DNA of 64,000 nucleotides, taken from NCBI GenBank assembly GCA_017510605.1, contig JAFWMQ010000005.1, positions 62,001 to 126,000 of the forward strand. Reading direction: 5' to 3'. Position numbers and translations under genes: made by a program. Numbering within the stretch: position 1 is the stretch's first letter; every line of letters begins with the position of its first letter. The stretch is from Clostridiales bacterium (lineage in GTDB: Bacteria > Bacillota > Clostridia > Saccharofermentanales > Saccharofermentanaceae). Shown one piece after another: positions 53,375-62,635 of the stretch. The notes below the pieces were generated by a model that was given only the letters and a program-made list of their open reading frames with translations, was not told the origin of the DNA and made no database searches.

Positions 53375-54135
53375 TCAAGCTTATCCTGACAGATCTTGAC
53401 CATACTTTGCTTCATCAGGATGGCAGCATTTCTGACGGGACTCCCCGTGTGCTTTCTGAATGCAGGGAGCGGGGAATCAAGTTCGCTATTGCCACTGCCA
53501 GATACTGGATCGGAGCCGAGAAATATATTGAACTGCTGAAGCCCGATTATGAGATCACTACCGACGGTACGCTGATCCATTCGGGTGAGGAATGCCTCTA
53601 TTCCTGTGAGTTCTCTGAATCAGATACGAACCTGATCGTGAGAAGTCTCCTGGAAGCGAAGCCCGATGCCGAGATCACGGTCGCGCACGGGAAAACGGTT
53701 TACTGGAACAGCCTTCACATTGCCGAATCCGAGAAGCTATATAAGGCTGTTTATAACGATTACTCATCAGCTCTTAATGTCAGGGCGAACAAGATCGTTG
53801 CCGAACTGCCGGATGATTCGATTGCCGTGAAGATTGCGGAAAAGACCGGCTGCAAGCTCCAGAGCTACCGCGGCGAGATGTGGTATTCATTCCTGCCTGC
53901 TGGTTCCGGCAAGACAGCCGCGATCAGTTCTTTGTCTGATCTCAGCGGGATCGGTATCGAAGATATCGTTGCTTTCGGAGATGACAGTAATGACGTTGAA
54001 ATGCTTAAGCTTTGCGGAACCAGTGTTGCCGTAGCGAATGCGGTTCCGGAAGCTTTTGAATCGGCCGATGAGGTGACTTTATCTAACGATGAAGACGGAG
54101 TCGCAAAGTGGCTTGCTGAGCATTGCCTGTTATAA
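53371..54135 (+). CDS. Cof-type HAD-IIB phosphatase
   Basis: Cytoplasmic phosphatase of 254 aa, usually acting on sugar or nucleotide phosphates. Motif I is ILTDLDHTLL (nucleophile and acid Asp), motif II is FAIATARYW, motif III is the Lys of GSGKTAAI, and motif IV is VAFGDDSNDVEML. The IIB cap spans about 85-180. The ATG overlaps the upstream stop (ATGA). Confidence 0.92.
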   Translation: MIKLILTDLDHTLLHQDGSISDGTPRVLSECRERGIKFAIATARYWIGAEKYIELLKPDYEITTDGTLIHSGEECLYSCEFSESDTNLIVRSLLEAKPDAEITVAHGKTVYWNSLHIAESEKLYKAVYNDYSSALNVRANKIVAELPDDSIAVKIAEKTGCKLQSYRGEMWYSFLPAGSGKTAAISSLSDLSGIGIEDIVAFGDDSNDVEMLKLCGTSVAVANAVPEAFESADEVTLSNDEDGVAKWLAEHCLL

Positions 54136-54242
54136 GATCACGGATGTCCGTAATTTACGTTTTTGATATTTCCCTACTATGAAACCGTTGGACTAAGAAA
54201 AAGCAGTAAAAATCCGCAAACGAAATAAAAAAGGCATTTCAG

Positions 54243-54275
54243 CCCATCTGGTAGATGTACCGGATGGGATTTTTT
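54243..54275 (+). terminator. Terminator after the 49352-54135 gene run
   Basis: A 10-bp stem with one G-T pair (CCCATCTGGT / ACCGGATGGG), six-base loop, then ATTTTTTC. It lies 107 bases after the HAD stop. The rest of the 54136-54383 gap shows nothing I can assign. Confidence 0.78.
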
Positions 54276-54383
54276 CAAACTTACTACTTTTGATGCAAGA
54301 TTTTATGCAATGCCAATGCAACCACACATCTTTTGAACCCAATCGTACAATGGAAACATCGACTTCTCGCACCTATTCTTGTG

Positions 54384-54806
54384 CTATGCTTTTCGCGCAC
54401 TTCTTAAAAGATCCAGCAAGCCTTTCTCTTTAATTACCGCAAGTCCCTGTCCTTCATCCCCGAGCACTAAAAGCCTGTCACCGGGATTGATGTCGAAGAT
54501 CTTTCTGGCCTTAGCAGGAAGAACGATCTGTCCCTTGTCACCGACTTTTACGATGCCGAATATGTGCTTTCCCTTAGGAGGCACTGACAGGCCCATACTT
54601 TCGTTGCTCATTGAATCATAGTTTAGAAGATCGTCGATCGATACACTAAAAACATCTGCAATGAGTTTGCATTTCTCAATGTCAGGAAGAGATTCGCCCG
54701 TCTCATATTTTGAAAGCGTCTGCCTTGATACACCGATCTTATCGGCAAGCTCTTCCTGGGACATTTCGTGGATCTTTCTTAATTCTACGAGATTATCCTT
54801 GAACAT
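54384..54806 (-). CDS. HTH (XRE) regulator fused to an AbrB/SpoVT domain
   Basis: A 140-aa DNA-binding protein starting at 54806 (AAGGAGAAG upstream). Residues 5-60 are a Cro/CI helix-turn-helix (MSQEELADKIGVSRQTLSKYE); residues about 80-125 are a SpoVT-AbrB swapped-hairpin domain (FGIVKVGDKGQIVLPAKARKIFDINPGDRLLVLGDEGQGLAVI). Having two DNA-binding modules is notable. Its start lies 14 bases inside the acyltransferase gene end, so they are coupled. Confidence 0.9.
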   Translation of the reverse strand: MFKDNLVELRKIHEMSQEELADKIGVSRQTLSKYETGESLPDIEKCKLIADVFSVSIDDLLNYDSMSNESMGLSVPPKGKHIFGIVKVGDKGQIVLPAKARKIFDINPGDRLLVLGDEGQGLAVIKEKGLLDLLRSARKA

Positions 54807-55884
54807 TTTTCTTCTCCTTCTTCTTTGTGATTCCCAATACTGCCCATCGGTAAACAGGTATTTTCGAGATAACAAAAAACAGTATGTATGCCAGCGCAAA
54901 TCCTGCAATAGTGCTCAAAAGGTATGCTGCCCAAGCAGGGATCAGTCCCGGCTTTGCAAGATAGAGAGCGACAGCTGAGATTCCCAGATAGTGGAAGACA
55001 TAGAGGCCCCAGCTGTGTGAGCTCATCCACTTCGTAAACTTAGTCTCAAAGTCGAAGAACTTCGCAAATCCTCCGATCATGGCAAGCGAACCGAACCATG
55101 CATAGAGCAGGAACAGAGGCGAACGGTATACCGGATCATCAGCATAGTTCTGAGAGAAGTAAACGATGCAGAATGCTATGCAAAGACCAACTGCGATAAC
55201 CGCAAAGAGCCAGAAGTATTTCTTCGTTACTTCGATTACTTCATCGTGTGAGAATACGAAGTATCCGAGCAGAAATCCTAGGAAATATAGTCCGAATCTG
55301 TAGGAGACGATAACGGGTGTATTTAGGATCTGGCCTGCACCGTAAATGAGTCCTGCGATAAGGATCAATACCCAGAAAGGCGTCTTCCGGCATACATTCC
55401 AGAAGCGGTCTTTATCGATCTTCTTGATCAGCACGATAACAAGAGAGAATATCCACAGCATCTGAAGGTACCACAAGACTCCGATACCGCTTAAGATGCA
55501 CGCTATCACCTGTACAGCAAGAGGCATGTCAGGGTTGTCTGTAACGCCTGAAAAAGAGATATTGATATAGCCCTGAATGAACTGGAAAGCAAATAGTCCG
55601 ACCGATACCGGTACGAGAAGTTTAGCAGTCCTGCTCTTAATGAATTCCTTGCCGGTCTTTTTATCCAGTGCATATCTTGCACTTGCTCCGGATACGATGA
55701 ACAGGAGCAGCATAAACCACGGATATACGATGTACTGGTAAACGTCGTAATACTGAACATCAAGGTTCGTGATCTTTCCTAATGTGCCTGCGATGCCTTC
55801 GGCGTTATACATGTAGAAGACATGGTAAACCACGACCAGTACGACCGTTACCCATCTTAAGTTGTCTAAGTATGACTTCCTCAT
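54793..55884 (-). CDS. Membrane acyltransferase family 3 protein
   Basis: A 363-aa protein with ten or so hydrophobic helices. The family opening is SYLDNLRWVTVVLVVVYHVFYM, with the conserved His, and the middle has the typical LWYLQMLWIFSLVIVLI. Family members O-acetylate surface polysaccharides or peptidoglycan; the target here is unknown. It is translationally coupled to the HTH-AbrB gene downstream and diverges from the CPBP homologue. Confidence 0.9.
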   Translation of the reverse strand: MRKSYLDNLRWVTVVLVVVYHVFYMYNAEGIAGTLGKITNLDVQYYDVYQYIVYPWFMLLLFIVSGASARYALDKKTGKEFIKSRTAKLLVPVSVGLFAFQFIQGYINISFSGVTDNPDMPLAVQVIACILSGIGVLWYLQMLWIFSLVIVLIKKIDKDRFWNVCRKTPFWVLILIAGLIYGAGQILNTPVIVSYRFGLYFLGFLLGYFVFSHDEVIEVTKKYFWLFAVIAVGLCIAFCIVYFSQNYADDPVYRSPLFLLYAWFGSLAMIGGFAKFFDFETKFTKWMSSHSWGLYVFHYLGISAVALYLAKPGLIPAWAAYLLSTIAGFALAYILFFVISKIPVYRWAVLGITKKKEKKNVQG

Positions 55885-55927
55885 AAATCTACCACCTTTG
55901 CCCTTATTTTTAACATTATTCTAAGCC

Positions 55928-56506
55928 GTGTTCAACAACATCTCCACCAACTTTTCTTTGCGAAAAACGGTAGTTCATGTTAACAAAAGTGGCAATATCG
56001 CTTTTCTGCCGTCAGCCCTGCTTTTGTATAAGGAGAACGGAATAAGCCTGAAATCCGAGATCTTTGATAAGAAAACGCTTGGCAAAGACATACTTATTGG
56101 CGTGATCGCTTTTGTATGCTCAGCGTTCATCGGTATGATCTCCGAAATTCCTTATTATATCCCGGGGATAATGGAAACAAGTCTGGCTTGTCCCAATAAG
56201 GAGACGGGTTTGAGCGTCCATGTCATGGAGATCATAGCTTTGGTGTTTGTAAGCGGCTTGATCAAGGAAATATATTTCCGTGGTCTGGCCAAGAGATTCT
56301 GCGGTCCTGTTTTTGGTGAAATAGCAGCTCTTGTTATGTTCAATGTGATGTTTGCCGTTCTTGACTGGCACAATCTCGGACACTCCCTTCTTATAGGTTT
56401 TGTCTGGGCCTTTGCATATAAAAAGACAGGACACTTGATAACCCCTATGATCTGTCATTTCCTTACAGGATTGGCATCTGTGCTGGCCGGAATATTAGCT
56501 TGGTAA
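55928..56506 (+). CDS. CPBP-family homologue, short and with altered motif 1
   Basis: A 192-aa ORF whose C-terminal 130 residues match CPBP membrane proteases: four helices, IKEIYFRGLAKRF at about 116-128, DWHNLGHSLLIGF and PMICHFLTGL. Motif 1 normally begins with two Glu; here the first is Lys. The first 45 residues have no membrane helix, and the GTG start has no ribosome site, so the 5' part may be decayed and the true start is uncertain. Possibly an inactive or eroding paralogue of the 47394 gene. Confidence 0.6.
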   Translation: MFNNISTNFSLRKTVVHVNKSGNIAFLPSALLLYKENGISLKSEIFDKKTLGKDILIGVIAFVCSAFIGMISEIPYYIPGIMETSLACPNKETGLSVHVMEIIALVFVSGLIKEIYFRGLAKRFCGPVFGEIAALVMFNVMFAVLDWHNLGHSLLIGFVWAFAYKKTGHLITPMICHFLTGLASVLAGILAW

Positions 56507-56553
56507 TTCACAAAACACCTTAGCATCGATAATCCCGACACTAAACTCAATCC

Positions 56554-56582
56554 TTGACACCTGCCCTTTCCATTGCTACAAT
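56554..56582 (+). promoter_or_regulatory. Promoter of the TetR/EFR1 operon
   Basis: TTGACA (56554-56559) and TACAAT (56577-56582), 17-base spacer, about 43 bases before the TetR start. Confidence 0.78.
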
Positions 56583-56624
56583 CTTAACACTGATAAGATT
56601 ACAGCGTAATAAGGAATAATAATC

Positions 56625-57185
56625 ATGAAAAACGGAACATACCATCACGGAAACCTGAAGGCCGAACTCATCGAGAAAGGCCTTGAATACATAGACAGAT
56701 ACGGCGCCGAGAGCCTCTCGATGCGCAAGCTGGCGGATGCCGCAGGTGTAAGCTGCGCTGCACCGTATGCGCATTTCAAGAATAAAGACGCATTCCTTGA
56801 TGAGGTGCAGGAGTACATTACCGGGCAGTTTCTGGAAGCACTCACGGAATCAGAAAAGAATTGCAGTGACAGATCACAATTGATGCTCGGTCTTGGTATA
56901 TGTTATGTGAAGTTTTTCAGTGAGAATCCGCTTTATTACAGATTTCTCTTCAACGGAAGGATCAATGATTTTAAGACATATCCTCCGTTTGTGTTTTTCG
57001 AGAAAGCAGCAGAAGAATGGCTGGACGCAAAGCCGGCAGACAGCCATTACGTAATACTGGCTCTTTGGTCGATGGTCCATGGACTTGCGCAGATGGTAAC
57101 GATCAGGGGAGTGGTCGATACGGATCACTTGGAAGATGAGGTCGGAAGCATAATGAGATCAGTAAGAATAGGGGAGAACGGTTAA
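56625..57185 (+). CDS. TetR/AcrR-family regulator
   Basis: A 186-aa repressor-type protein. The N-terminal DNA-binding part is complete (NLKAELIEKGLEYIDRYGAESLSMRKLADAAGVSCAAPYAHFKNKDAFLDEV). The ligand domain ends with the ALWSMVHGLAQMVTIRG block of the WHG subgroup. It is the first gene of an operon with the flavodoxin-ferredoxin gene (one-base overlap) and probably regulates itself; a redox or xenobiotic signal is a guess. Confidence 0.92.
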   Translation: MKNGTYHHGNLKAELIEKGLEYIDRYGAESLSMRKLADAAGVSCAAPYAHFKNKDAFLDEVQEYITGQFLEALTESEKNCSDRSQLMLGLGICYVKFFSENPLYYRFLFNGRINDFKTYPPFVFFEKAAEEWLDAKPADSHYVILALWSMVHGLAQMVTIRGVVDTDHLEDEVGSIMRSVRIGENG

Positions 57186-57943
57186 TGATCGGCATTTATA
57201 TGAGCGGCACCGGCAACACAAAGCATTGCCTTGAGAAACTGCTTTCGAAGCTGGATCCAAAGGCAGGGATCATTCCGGTCAACAGTCCTGAAGCAGTGAC
57301 CGCTATCCGAGCAAATGATGAGATATATCTTGCGTACCCGACGCAGTTTTCGAATATGCCTTATATGGTAAGGGATTTTATTCAAACGAATAAAGACATC
57401 TGGGCAGGGAAGAAGGTATTCTGTCTGACGACTATGGGCGCGTTCTCGGGTGACGGAACCGGGTGCTGCGCGAGGGTCCTGAAAAAATACGGGGCGATAA
57501 TAACAGGCGGACTGATGGTGAAGATGCCGGACAGCGTTTGCGACAGCAAGCTTCTTAAGAAGTCTCTGGAAGAGAACAGAAAGATCGTAAGGGAAGCGGA
57601 TGTGAAGCTGGACAAGGCTGCCGCGGCGATAAAGGAATCAAGGAATCCGAGAGAAGGATTAAGCTTTTTCGCACATATCGCAGGCCTCTTCGGACAAAGG
57701 CTTTGGTTCTACAAGAAGACGACAGGATACAGCAGCAAGCTTAAGATCAGCGATGCCTGTGCCGGATGCGGACTTTGCGCAAAGAATTGTCCGGCGGGCA
57801 ACCTGTCAATAAAGGACGGCAGGGCAGTATCGGCAGGCAGATGCGCGATGTGCTACAAGTGCATAAGCACATGCCCGAAGCAGGCTGTAACGCTTCTTGG
57901 CGATAAGGTCTGTGAGCAGGTCAGGTTTGAGAGATACGTCTGA
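57185..57943 (+). CDS. EFR1-family flavodoxin-ferredoxin fusion
   Basis: A 252-aa cytoplasmic electron carrier. The flavodoxin-like N-terminus has IYMSGTGNTKHCLEKL (FMN loop) and LTTMGAFSGDGTGCC. The C-terminus holds two 4Fe-4S motifs: CAGCGLCAKNCPAGNL and CAMCYKCISTCPKQAV. EFR1 proteins are typical of Clostridia; the redox partner is unknown. Its ATG overlaps the TetR stop by one base. Confidence 0.92.
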   Translation: MIGIYMSGTGNTKHCLEKLLSKLDPKAGIIPVNSPEAVTAIRANDEIYLAYPTQFSNMPYMVRDFIQTNKDIWAGKKVFCLTTMGAFSGDGTGCCARVLKKYGAIITGGLMVKMPDSVCDSKLLKKSLEENRKIVREADVKLDKAAAAIKESRNPREGLSFFAHIAGLFGQRLWFYKKTTGYSSKLKISDACAGCGLCAKNCPAGNLSIKDGRAVSAGRCAMCYKCISTCPKQAVTLLGDKVCEQVRFERYV

Positions 57944-58007
57944 GCAGCCCGTGACAGATCCTCCTTCGGGTGACTTTGCTCTATTTACTGATGAGACTTT
58001 TAAAGTG

Positions 58008-58037
58008 TTGCACTTTTCGAGAAATACAGATTAGAAT
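58008..58037 (+). promoter_or_regulatory. Candidate promoter of the tautomerase gene
   Basis: TTGCAC (58008-58013) and TAGAAT (58032-58037), 18-base spacer, 45 bases before the start. Confidence 0.45.
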
Positions 58038-58081
58038 AATAGGAATAAGAATGCGGAAAAGCGTATAAAGGAGAACAGACC

Positions 58082-58312
58082 ATGCCACATGTAGAGATCA
58101 AATGCTATCCGGGAAGGACAGAAGAAGTTAAGACAAAGTGCGCAGAGGAAGTGGCAAAAACAGTAGCCGCTTCGCTGGGCTGCGATGAATCAAGCGTCTC
58201 GGTCGCCATAAAAGAGATCGAAAAGGAAGAATGGAAAAACAAGGTCTGGGATACCCAGATTGCCCCTGAAAAAGACAGCTTATATAAAAAGCCCGGCTAC
58301 ACCTGTGAGTGA
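58082..58312 (+). CDS. 4-oxalocrotonate tautomerase-like protein
   Basis: A 76-aa protein with Pro directly after the initiator Met (PHVEIKCYPGRTEEVK), the catalytic N-terminal Pro of the tautomerase superfamily, and a VKTKCAEEVAKTVAASLGCDESSVSVAIKEI helix-strand unit. Such proteins form oligomers and isomerise enol acids; the physiological substrate is unknown. The start follows AAAGGAGAAC. Confidence 0.88.
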   Translation: MPHVEIKCYPGRTEEVKTKCAEEVAKTVAASLGCDESSVSVAIKEIEKEEWKNKVWDTQIAPEKDSLYKKPGYTCE

Positions 58313-58347
58313 TTACTTCCGGAGTTAATCCCGTAAAAGGGACCTTC

Positions 58348-60777
58348 TTACTTGTGTTCTTTGAATTCCACAGATAATAACCTGTACAAGGCCAGCTTGT
58401 ATCTGGAGAAGCTGTTTGAACATGCTGTCATGTGCTCCTTACATGTTGTAAGGAGCATCTTTAATTCTTTAGGAGAAATGTCTCCTCCTGAGAATGTTGC
58501 TTTTTCCGCGATCTCCGTTGCTTTTGAAGGCAGTTCGAATCTGAAGATCCTGCCCATCAGCCTGTAATAGTGATAGCAGGATATAGCCTTGTTATTGATG
58601 CTTTCGGTGTTGACTCTGTTCAGCCAGTAAGCAGCAAAAACAAGTTTTACCGTAAGGATCAGGAGCACGACGAATACGGCCGCTATCAAAACAACAGCGA
58701 ACGCTTTAACAATGGCCAGATCTTTTTCCGAGAATACCGGGTTTTCAGGGAACTCGTAATCATTATGGACCTGTCCGTCGAAGAAAGATGTGCTGCTGGG
58801 TTCTATTTTGAATGACGGTATAGACGGATCCTGTCCGGGCGCAGCGGTCGGAGTCGGGGTGGAACCGGACGTATCCGTTGAATCTGTTTCGGATGTTGTT
58901 ACTTCGATTGTTTCAGTGGTCGGGGCAGTCTCGTAAGCACCGTTCTCGCGGGCGGTCTTATAGTTCTCGCGAGAGAACGCGGCATTGTTGATCTCAGGCG
59001 AAACTTTTGCGACTGCATTAATATTGAAGTTTTCTGCGTCGATGCCATAACCGGGGGTTGCATCTCCCATTATCCATCCGTATTCGGGCACGAAAAATTC
59101 GAACCACGCATGCGCCTGTGACGCGAAAATAACACTCTCGGCGTTGTTATAAGATCTGGTGTCGACATATCCTCTGACATATCTTGCGGGGACGCCGATC
59201 ATGCGGAGAAGAATGACTGATGTTATTGCATAGTGAACGCAGATACCGCTCTCGGCTTCACTTACAAACCACGGAACAAAATCCACATCTTCCGGAGGCA
59301 GCTCCGTGTTCTCATCATACGGATGAAGCCCCCTGACATATTCTGTGACGCGCCTTACTTTTTCTGCATCAGACATTTCGATATGGCCCAGGAAAACTTC
59401 CATATACCAGTCAGGAAGCTTGCCGCTCATCGTCAAAGCATTCTCGGTGGCCTTCGGAACTGTAAGTGCGGTCTTGTAAACGTATTGGTCAAGATACCAG
59501 TCATTATAGATATTTCCCGTCTTGACCGGCACATTGCATGATGCATAAGTGTAAACGTTATTGCGTGTGTTGTTATAAGGATTAACTGCCGGATTCTCTA
59601 AGCCGGGCGTTGAATAAAAGTCGGAATAGTAAGGCGAGATATCTACACCCGCATCAGTCAGCGGAGTAATGGCGATCTCGTACTGGCCATCTTCATATGA
59701 CGGCTCATACCAGTCTGCGTAGATCTTCATCTTGACCTTTGTGCTGCTCAAAGTATTGTCTTCGTACTTATCCAAAGACTCTACTTTGAGATACATTATG
59801 TTTCCGCGGTAAGGCTCAACGTCTCCCTGGTAGTATGGATTATCCGTTCTGTAGACTGTCATTATCCTGTCCTGCGGCGGATCGAAAGGACCTACGTGAC
59901 TTAAGTCAGTCGTCGTCGAATACAACGGAGAGAAAAAGTTTGAGTGGCTCTCGGCATTCGGATTCCTGAATCCGTTAATGGCCGTGTCAAGCATCCTGCT
60001 TACCGGATCATCCTTGCTTGATGCCTTATCTATGCTTTCCTGAATCGAGACGAGAATGTTCTTGGCAAGTTCATCCCGGGTATAATTCTTCTCCGGGAAA
60101 ACCAAACCTGTCAAAAGCGTTACGGCAATTACGGGAACCGCGAGAATGAGAAGTGACAGTTCCGCAGTTTGATGCTTCTTATTGCGCAAAGCATGTGCCA
60201 GCAGGAGCAGGAAAATGCCGGAAGCCGTAACAAGACAGGAAATCTGCGAAGGACGCATTACGATATTTGCGACGGAACAGATGAATAAAGGCAGGTAGCT
60301 CAGGAGTGCCAGAGGGACCCATTTCCGCCTTAATAAAACGAATGTAGTCGAGCAGGATACTGCCATGATATAAGCAATTATGAATGCAAAGACAGTTGCA
60401 CTTTTCTCATCAGGTTCGGCATAGAATCCCGGGAGCCTGTAGAAGGCGTAGAACTTCACATAGTATAAAAAAGCGAGGAGACCTTTTTGCAGATTGAACC
60501 AGTCGAATAAAAGCATGACTGCCAAGAGAGCAGGCGCGGCGATCAATGCTCCGGCCGAGAGCTTCATTTTGTTCATATAATGAATGACCGTAAATCCCAG
60601 CGAAGTAATGAAAAACAGGATAAAAGCCGGAAAGAATTCAAACTCCAGATCAAATGCGGTCCCGAACATGAATATGAATCCCATGCTTAAGAGCATGGAG
60701 ATAAAGACGGCGATAAATGCTGAGCTTGCAGAGGGTGAGAAGTTCTCTTTCACTGTCATTATTCTTTCAGTCCTCAT
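58348..60777 (-). CDS. Transglutaminase-like membrane protein (TgpA type)
   Basis: An 809-aa protein. About seven membrane helices fill residues 15-240. A large extracellular region with the transglutaminase-like core follows: Cys in ESGICVHYAITSVILLRMIGVPARYVRGYV, His in SQAHAWFEFFVPEYGWIMGD and Asp in the same GDATPG turn. After a Thr/Ser/Pro-rich linker, another helix (about 690-715) leads to a cytoplasmic DUF4129-like tail. ATG60777 has GGGGAGG upstream. The start overlaps the DUF58 gene by 11 bases. Together with DUF58 and MoxR it forms a common operon of unknown exact role. Confidence 0.9.
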   Translation of the reverse strand: MRTERIMTVKENFSPSASSAFIAVFISMLLSMGFIFMFGTAFDLEFEFFPAFILFFITSLGFTVIHYMNKMKLSAGALIAAPALLAVMLLFDWFNLQKGLLAFLYYVKFYAFYRLPGFYAEPDEKSATVFAFIIAYIMAVSCSTTFVLLRRKWVPLALLSYLPLFICSVANIVMRPSQISCLVTASGIFLLLLAHALRNKKHQTAELSLLILAVPVIAVTLLTGLVFPEKNYTRDELAKNILVSIQESIDKASSKDDPVSRMLDTAINGFRNPNAESHSNFFSPLYSTTTDLSHVGPFDPPQDRIMTVYRTDNPYYQGDVEPYRGNIMYLKVESLDKYEDNTLSSTKVKMKIYADWYEPSYEDGQYEIAITPLTDAGVDISPYYSDFYSTPGLENPAVNPYNNTRNNVYTYASCNVPVKTGNIYNDWYLDQYVYKTALTVPKATENALTMSGKLPDWYMEVFLGHIEMSDAEKVRRVTEYVRGLHPYDENTELPPEDVDFVPWFVSEAESGICVHYAITSVILLRMIGVPARYVRGYVDTRSYNNAESVIFASQAHAWFEFFVPEYGWIMGDATPGYGIDAENFNINAVAKVSPEINNAAFSRENYKTARENGAYETAPTTETIEVTTSETDSTDTSGSTPTPTAAPGQDPSIPSFKIEPSSTSFFDGQVHNDYEFPENPVFSEKDLAIVKAFAVVLIAAVFVVLLILTVKLVFAAYWLNRVNTESINNKAISCYHYYRLMGRIFRFELPSKATEIAEKATFSGGDISPKELKMLLTTCKEHMTACSNSFSRYKLALYRLLSVEFKEHK

Positions 60778-61696
60778 GAGAATCCTCCCCGGAAACCTCC
60801 GTGTTAACGGCTTTCTCTTTCGGGATCCTCATCCGCAGAATTATGCCCAGCGCTCTCTCAAGGTCTGTCTCGGATTCAATATCAAAAGACACTTCGCTTC
60901 TGTCAGGCGGAATAACTCTTATCTTATGAGATGTCTCGTGATCGATGAAAAAACGTGATGTGAAAAGGATCTGTCCCAAATGCAGGTCAAGCAGGTCCCT
61001 GTCCTCAGTCAGTTTCAGGATAACGCGCGAATGACCGCCGTATTCTTCGAGCGGTTCTTTAATGAGAAGCTTGTCTTTCTTGGCAGACATCTTCCAGTGT
61101 ATCGACTTAACAGGGTCACCTTTCTGATACTCCCTGATATCGTAGATCTCCGTATTCGGCTGCTTGGCTTTTCGAAGATTCTTGGCTTTGAAACCATACA
61201 TATCAGGCATGATCTCCGGCATAGACGGAACCGGTCTTACCAGGAATTCATTGTCCTTATTTATGTTTTTGGAAAAATGGAAAAAACCGAAAAGATCATA
61301 TATCTCATATCTGATCATCTTATACGAGAAAGAACCGCAGTGCGAAGTATCAAGCGGGAATTTTGTCGTGCCGCTGTCATGCACCATGATGGAGGTTTTC
61401 TGTGCTGTTCCCGCCATCCTGTCGGTAATAACTGACCTGATTCTGCAGAAAGAAAAATAGGATGCGATACCTCCGGTCGTGATCCGTATAGATGCCGGAT
61501 CGCCGATAACACAATTCCTGGGACAATCCGATTTGAAAGTAAAAGTGCGCGATGCTATGATGCACATTCCCAGTGCCAAAAAAGGAATGAGAAGAAGTAC
61601 GATCAGGCAGAACCAGGAGACCCACATCTTATAGCAGAGAAAAAAGATGAAGGCAGAGAATAATGAGACTGAGTAAATGACCCAAGTCTTCAGCAT
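60767..61696 (-). CDS. DUF58-domain protein
   Basis: A 309-aa protein with two N-terminal membrane helices (about 7-22 and 27-48) and a C-terminal DUF58 domain marked by IYDIREYQKGDPVKSIHWKMSAKKDKLLIKE. The domain resembles the beginning of a von Willebrand A fold. It sits between moxR (six bases upstream) and the transglutaminase gene (overlap). Confidence 0.92.
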   Translation of the reverse strand: MLKTWVIYSVSLFSAFIFFLCYKMWVSWFCLIVLLLIPFLALGMCIIASRTFTFKSDCPRNCVIGDPASIRITTGGIASYFSFCRIRSVITDRMAGTAQKTSIMVHDSGTTKFPLDTSHCGSFSYKMIRYEIYDLFGFFHFSKNINKDNEFLVRPVPSMPEIMPDMYGFKAKNLRKAKQPNTEIYDIREYQKGDPVKSIHWKMSAKKDKLLIKEPLEEYGGHSRVILKLTEDRDLLDLHLGQILFTSRFFIDHETSHKIRVIPPDRSEVSFDIESETDLERALGIILRMRIPKEKAVNTEVSGEDSHED

Positions 61697-61702
61697 AGGA
61701 GA

Positions 61703-62635
61703 TCAGACCTTTGGAACAAAAGCAGACGACAGGATCTCTTTTGCGATATCAGAAGTTTTCCTGCTGTTGACTTCAGCTTCAGGCGTAAGGATAAGTCTGT
61801 GTGTAATAACCGGAAGGAATACCTTCTGCACATCCTGGGGCACAACATAATTACGCCCGCTCAGATAAGCGTGAGCCTTCGACATAGAAGTAAGAGCCAG
61901 TGTGGCGCGCGGACTTGCGCCTCTCAAAAGATCTGCATTTCCTCTTGTCCTGTTGATCAGCGAGATAATATAGTCAACGACCTTCTCATGAACGAAAATG
62001 TTATTAACTTCCGATTGCATCTGAAGCAGCGCATTTACGTCACAGATAGGCTTTACGCTTTCCATCGGATTTACACCGTTCTTACGGCGCTCAAGCATTG
62101 CTTTCTCATCTTTTGCAGACGGATAGCCCATGGAGATCCTTACCATAAATCTGTCTATCTGGGAATCCGGGAGAAGTGAGGTTCCCGATGCCCCTGTCGG
62201 GTTCTGTGTCGCGAAAACAATGAACGGTTTTGGCAGCATATAAGTTGTTCCGTCCACCGTAACGCTGCTCTCTTCCATCGCCTCAAGAAGCGCTGACTGC
62301 GTACGCGAAGAAGCGCGGTTCAATTCGTCAGCAAGAAACAGATTGTGGAAGATCGCACCGGGCTGATACTTCATCGAATCGGTATTCTTGTCATACATCG
62401 AAAAACCCGTGATGTCCGACGGCAATACGTCCGGCGTGAACTGTACTCTTCCGAAGTTAAGCCCCATGGTCTTGGAGAAAGCAAGCGCCATCGTCGTCTT
62501 ACCGACGCCCGGCACATCCTCTATAAGTATGTGTCCGCCTGCAAGTATAGCCGTCAGCGTCTGCGCGATCACATAATCTTTACCGCAGATTACCTTCTTA
62601 ACCTCATGGATTATACCTTCACTCACGTTACCCAT
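61703..62635 (-). CDS. MoxR-family AAA+ ATPase
   Basis: A 310-aa chaperone-like ATPase starting at ATG62635; the longer upstream frame has no support, and GGGGG lies before this ATG. Walker A is EDVPGVGKTTMA (Lys47), then FTPDVLPSDITGFSMYD, Walker B FLADELNRASSRTQSALLEAMEE, sensor 1 FATQNPTG and the GASPRATLAL sensor 2 helix. MoxR proteins act on partner proteins with vWA/DUF58 domains, here encoded next door. First gene of the three-gene operon. Confidence 0.94.
   Translation of the reverse strand: MGNVSEGIIHEVKKVICGKDYVIAQTLTAILAGGHILIEDVPGVGKTTMALAFSKTMGLNFGRVQFTPDVLPSDITGFSMYDKNTDSMKYQPGAIFHNLFLADELNRASSRTQSALLEAMEESSVTVDGTTYMLPKPFIVFATQNPTGASGTSLLPDSQIDRFMVRISMGYPSAKDEKAMLERRKNGVNPMESVKPICDVNALLQMQSEVNNIFVHEKVVDYIISLINRTRGNADLLRGASPRATLALTSMSKAHAYLSGRNYVVPQDVQKVFLPVITHRLILTPEAEVNSRKTSDIAKEILSSAFVPKV

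Noticed and set aside
54384..54806. Antitoxin of a toxin-antitoxin pair
   Set aside because: The AbrB domain can occur in antitoxins, but the adjacent coupled gene is a ten-helix acyltransferase, not a toxin.
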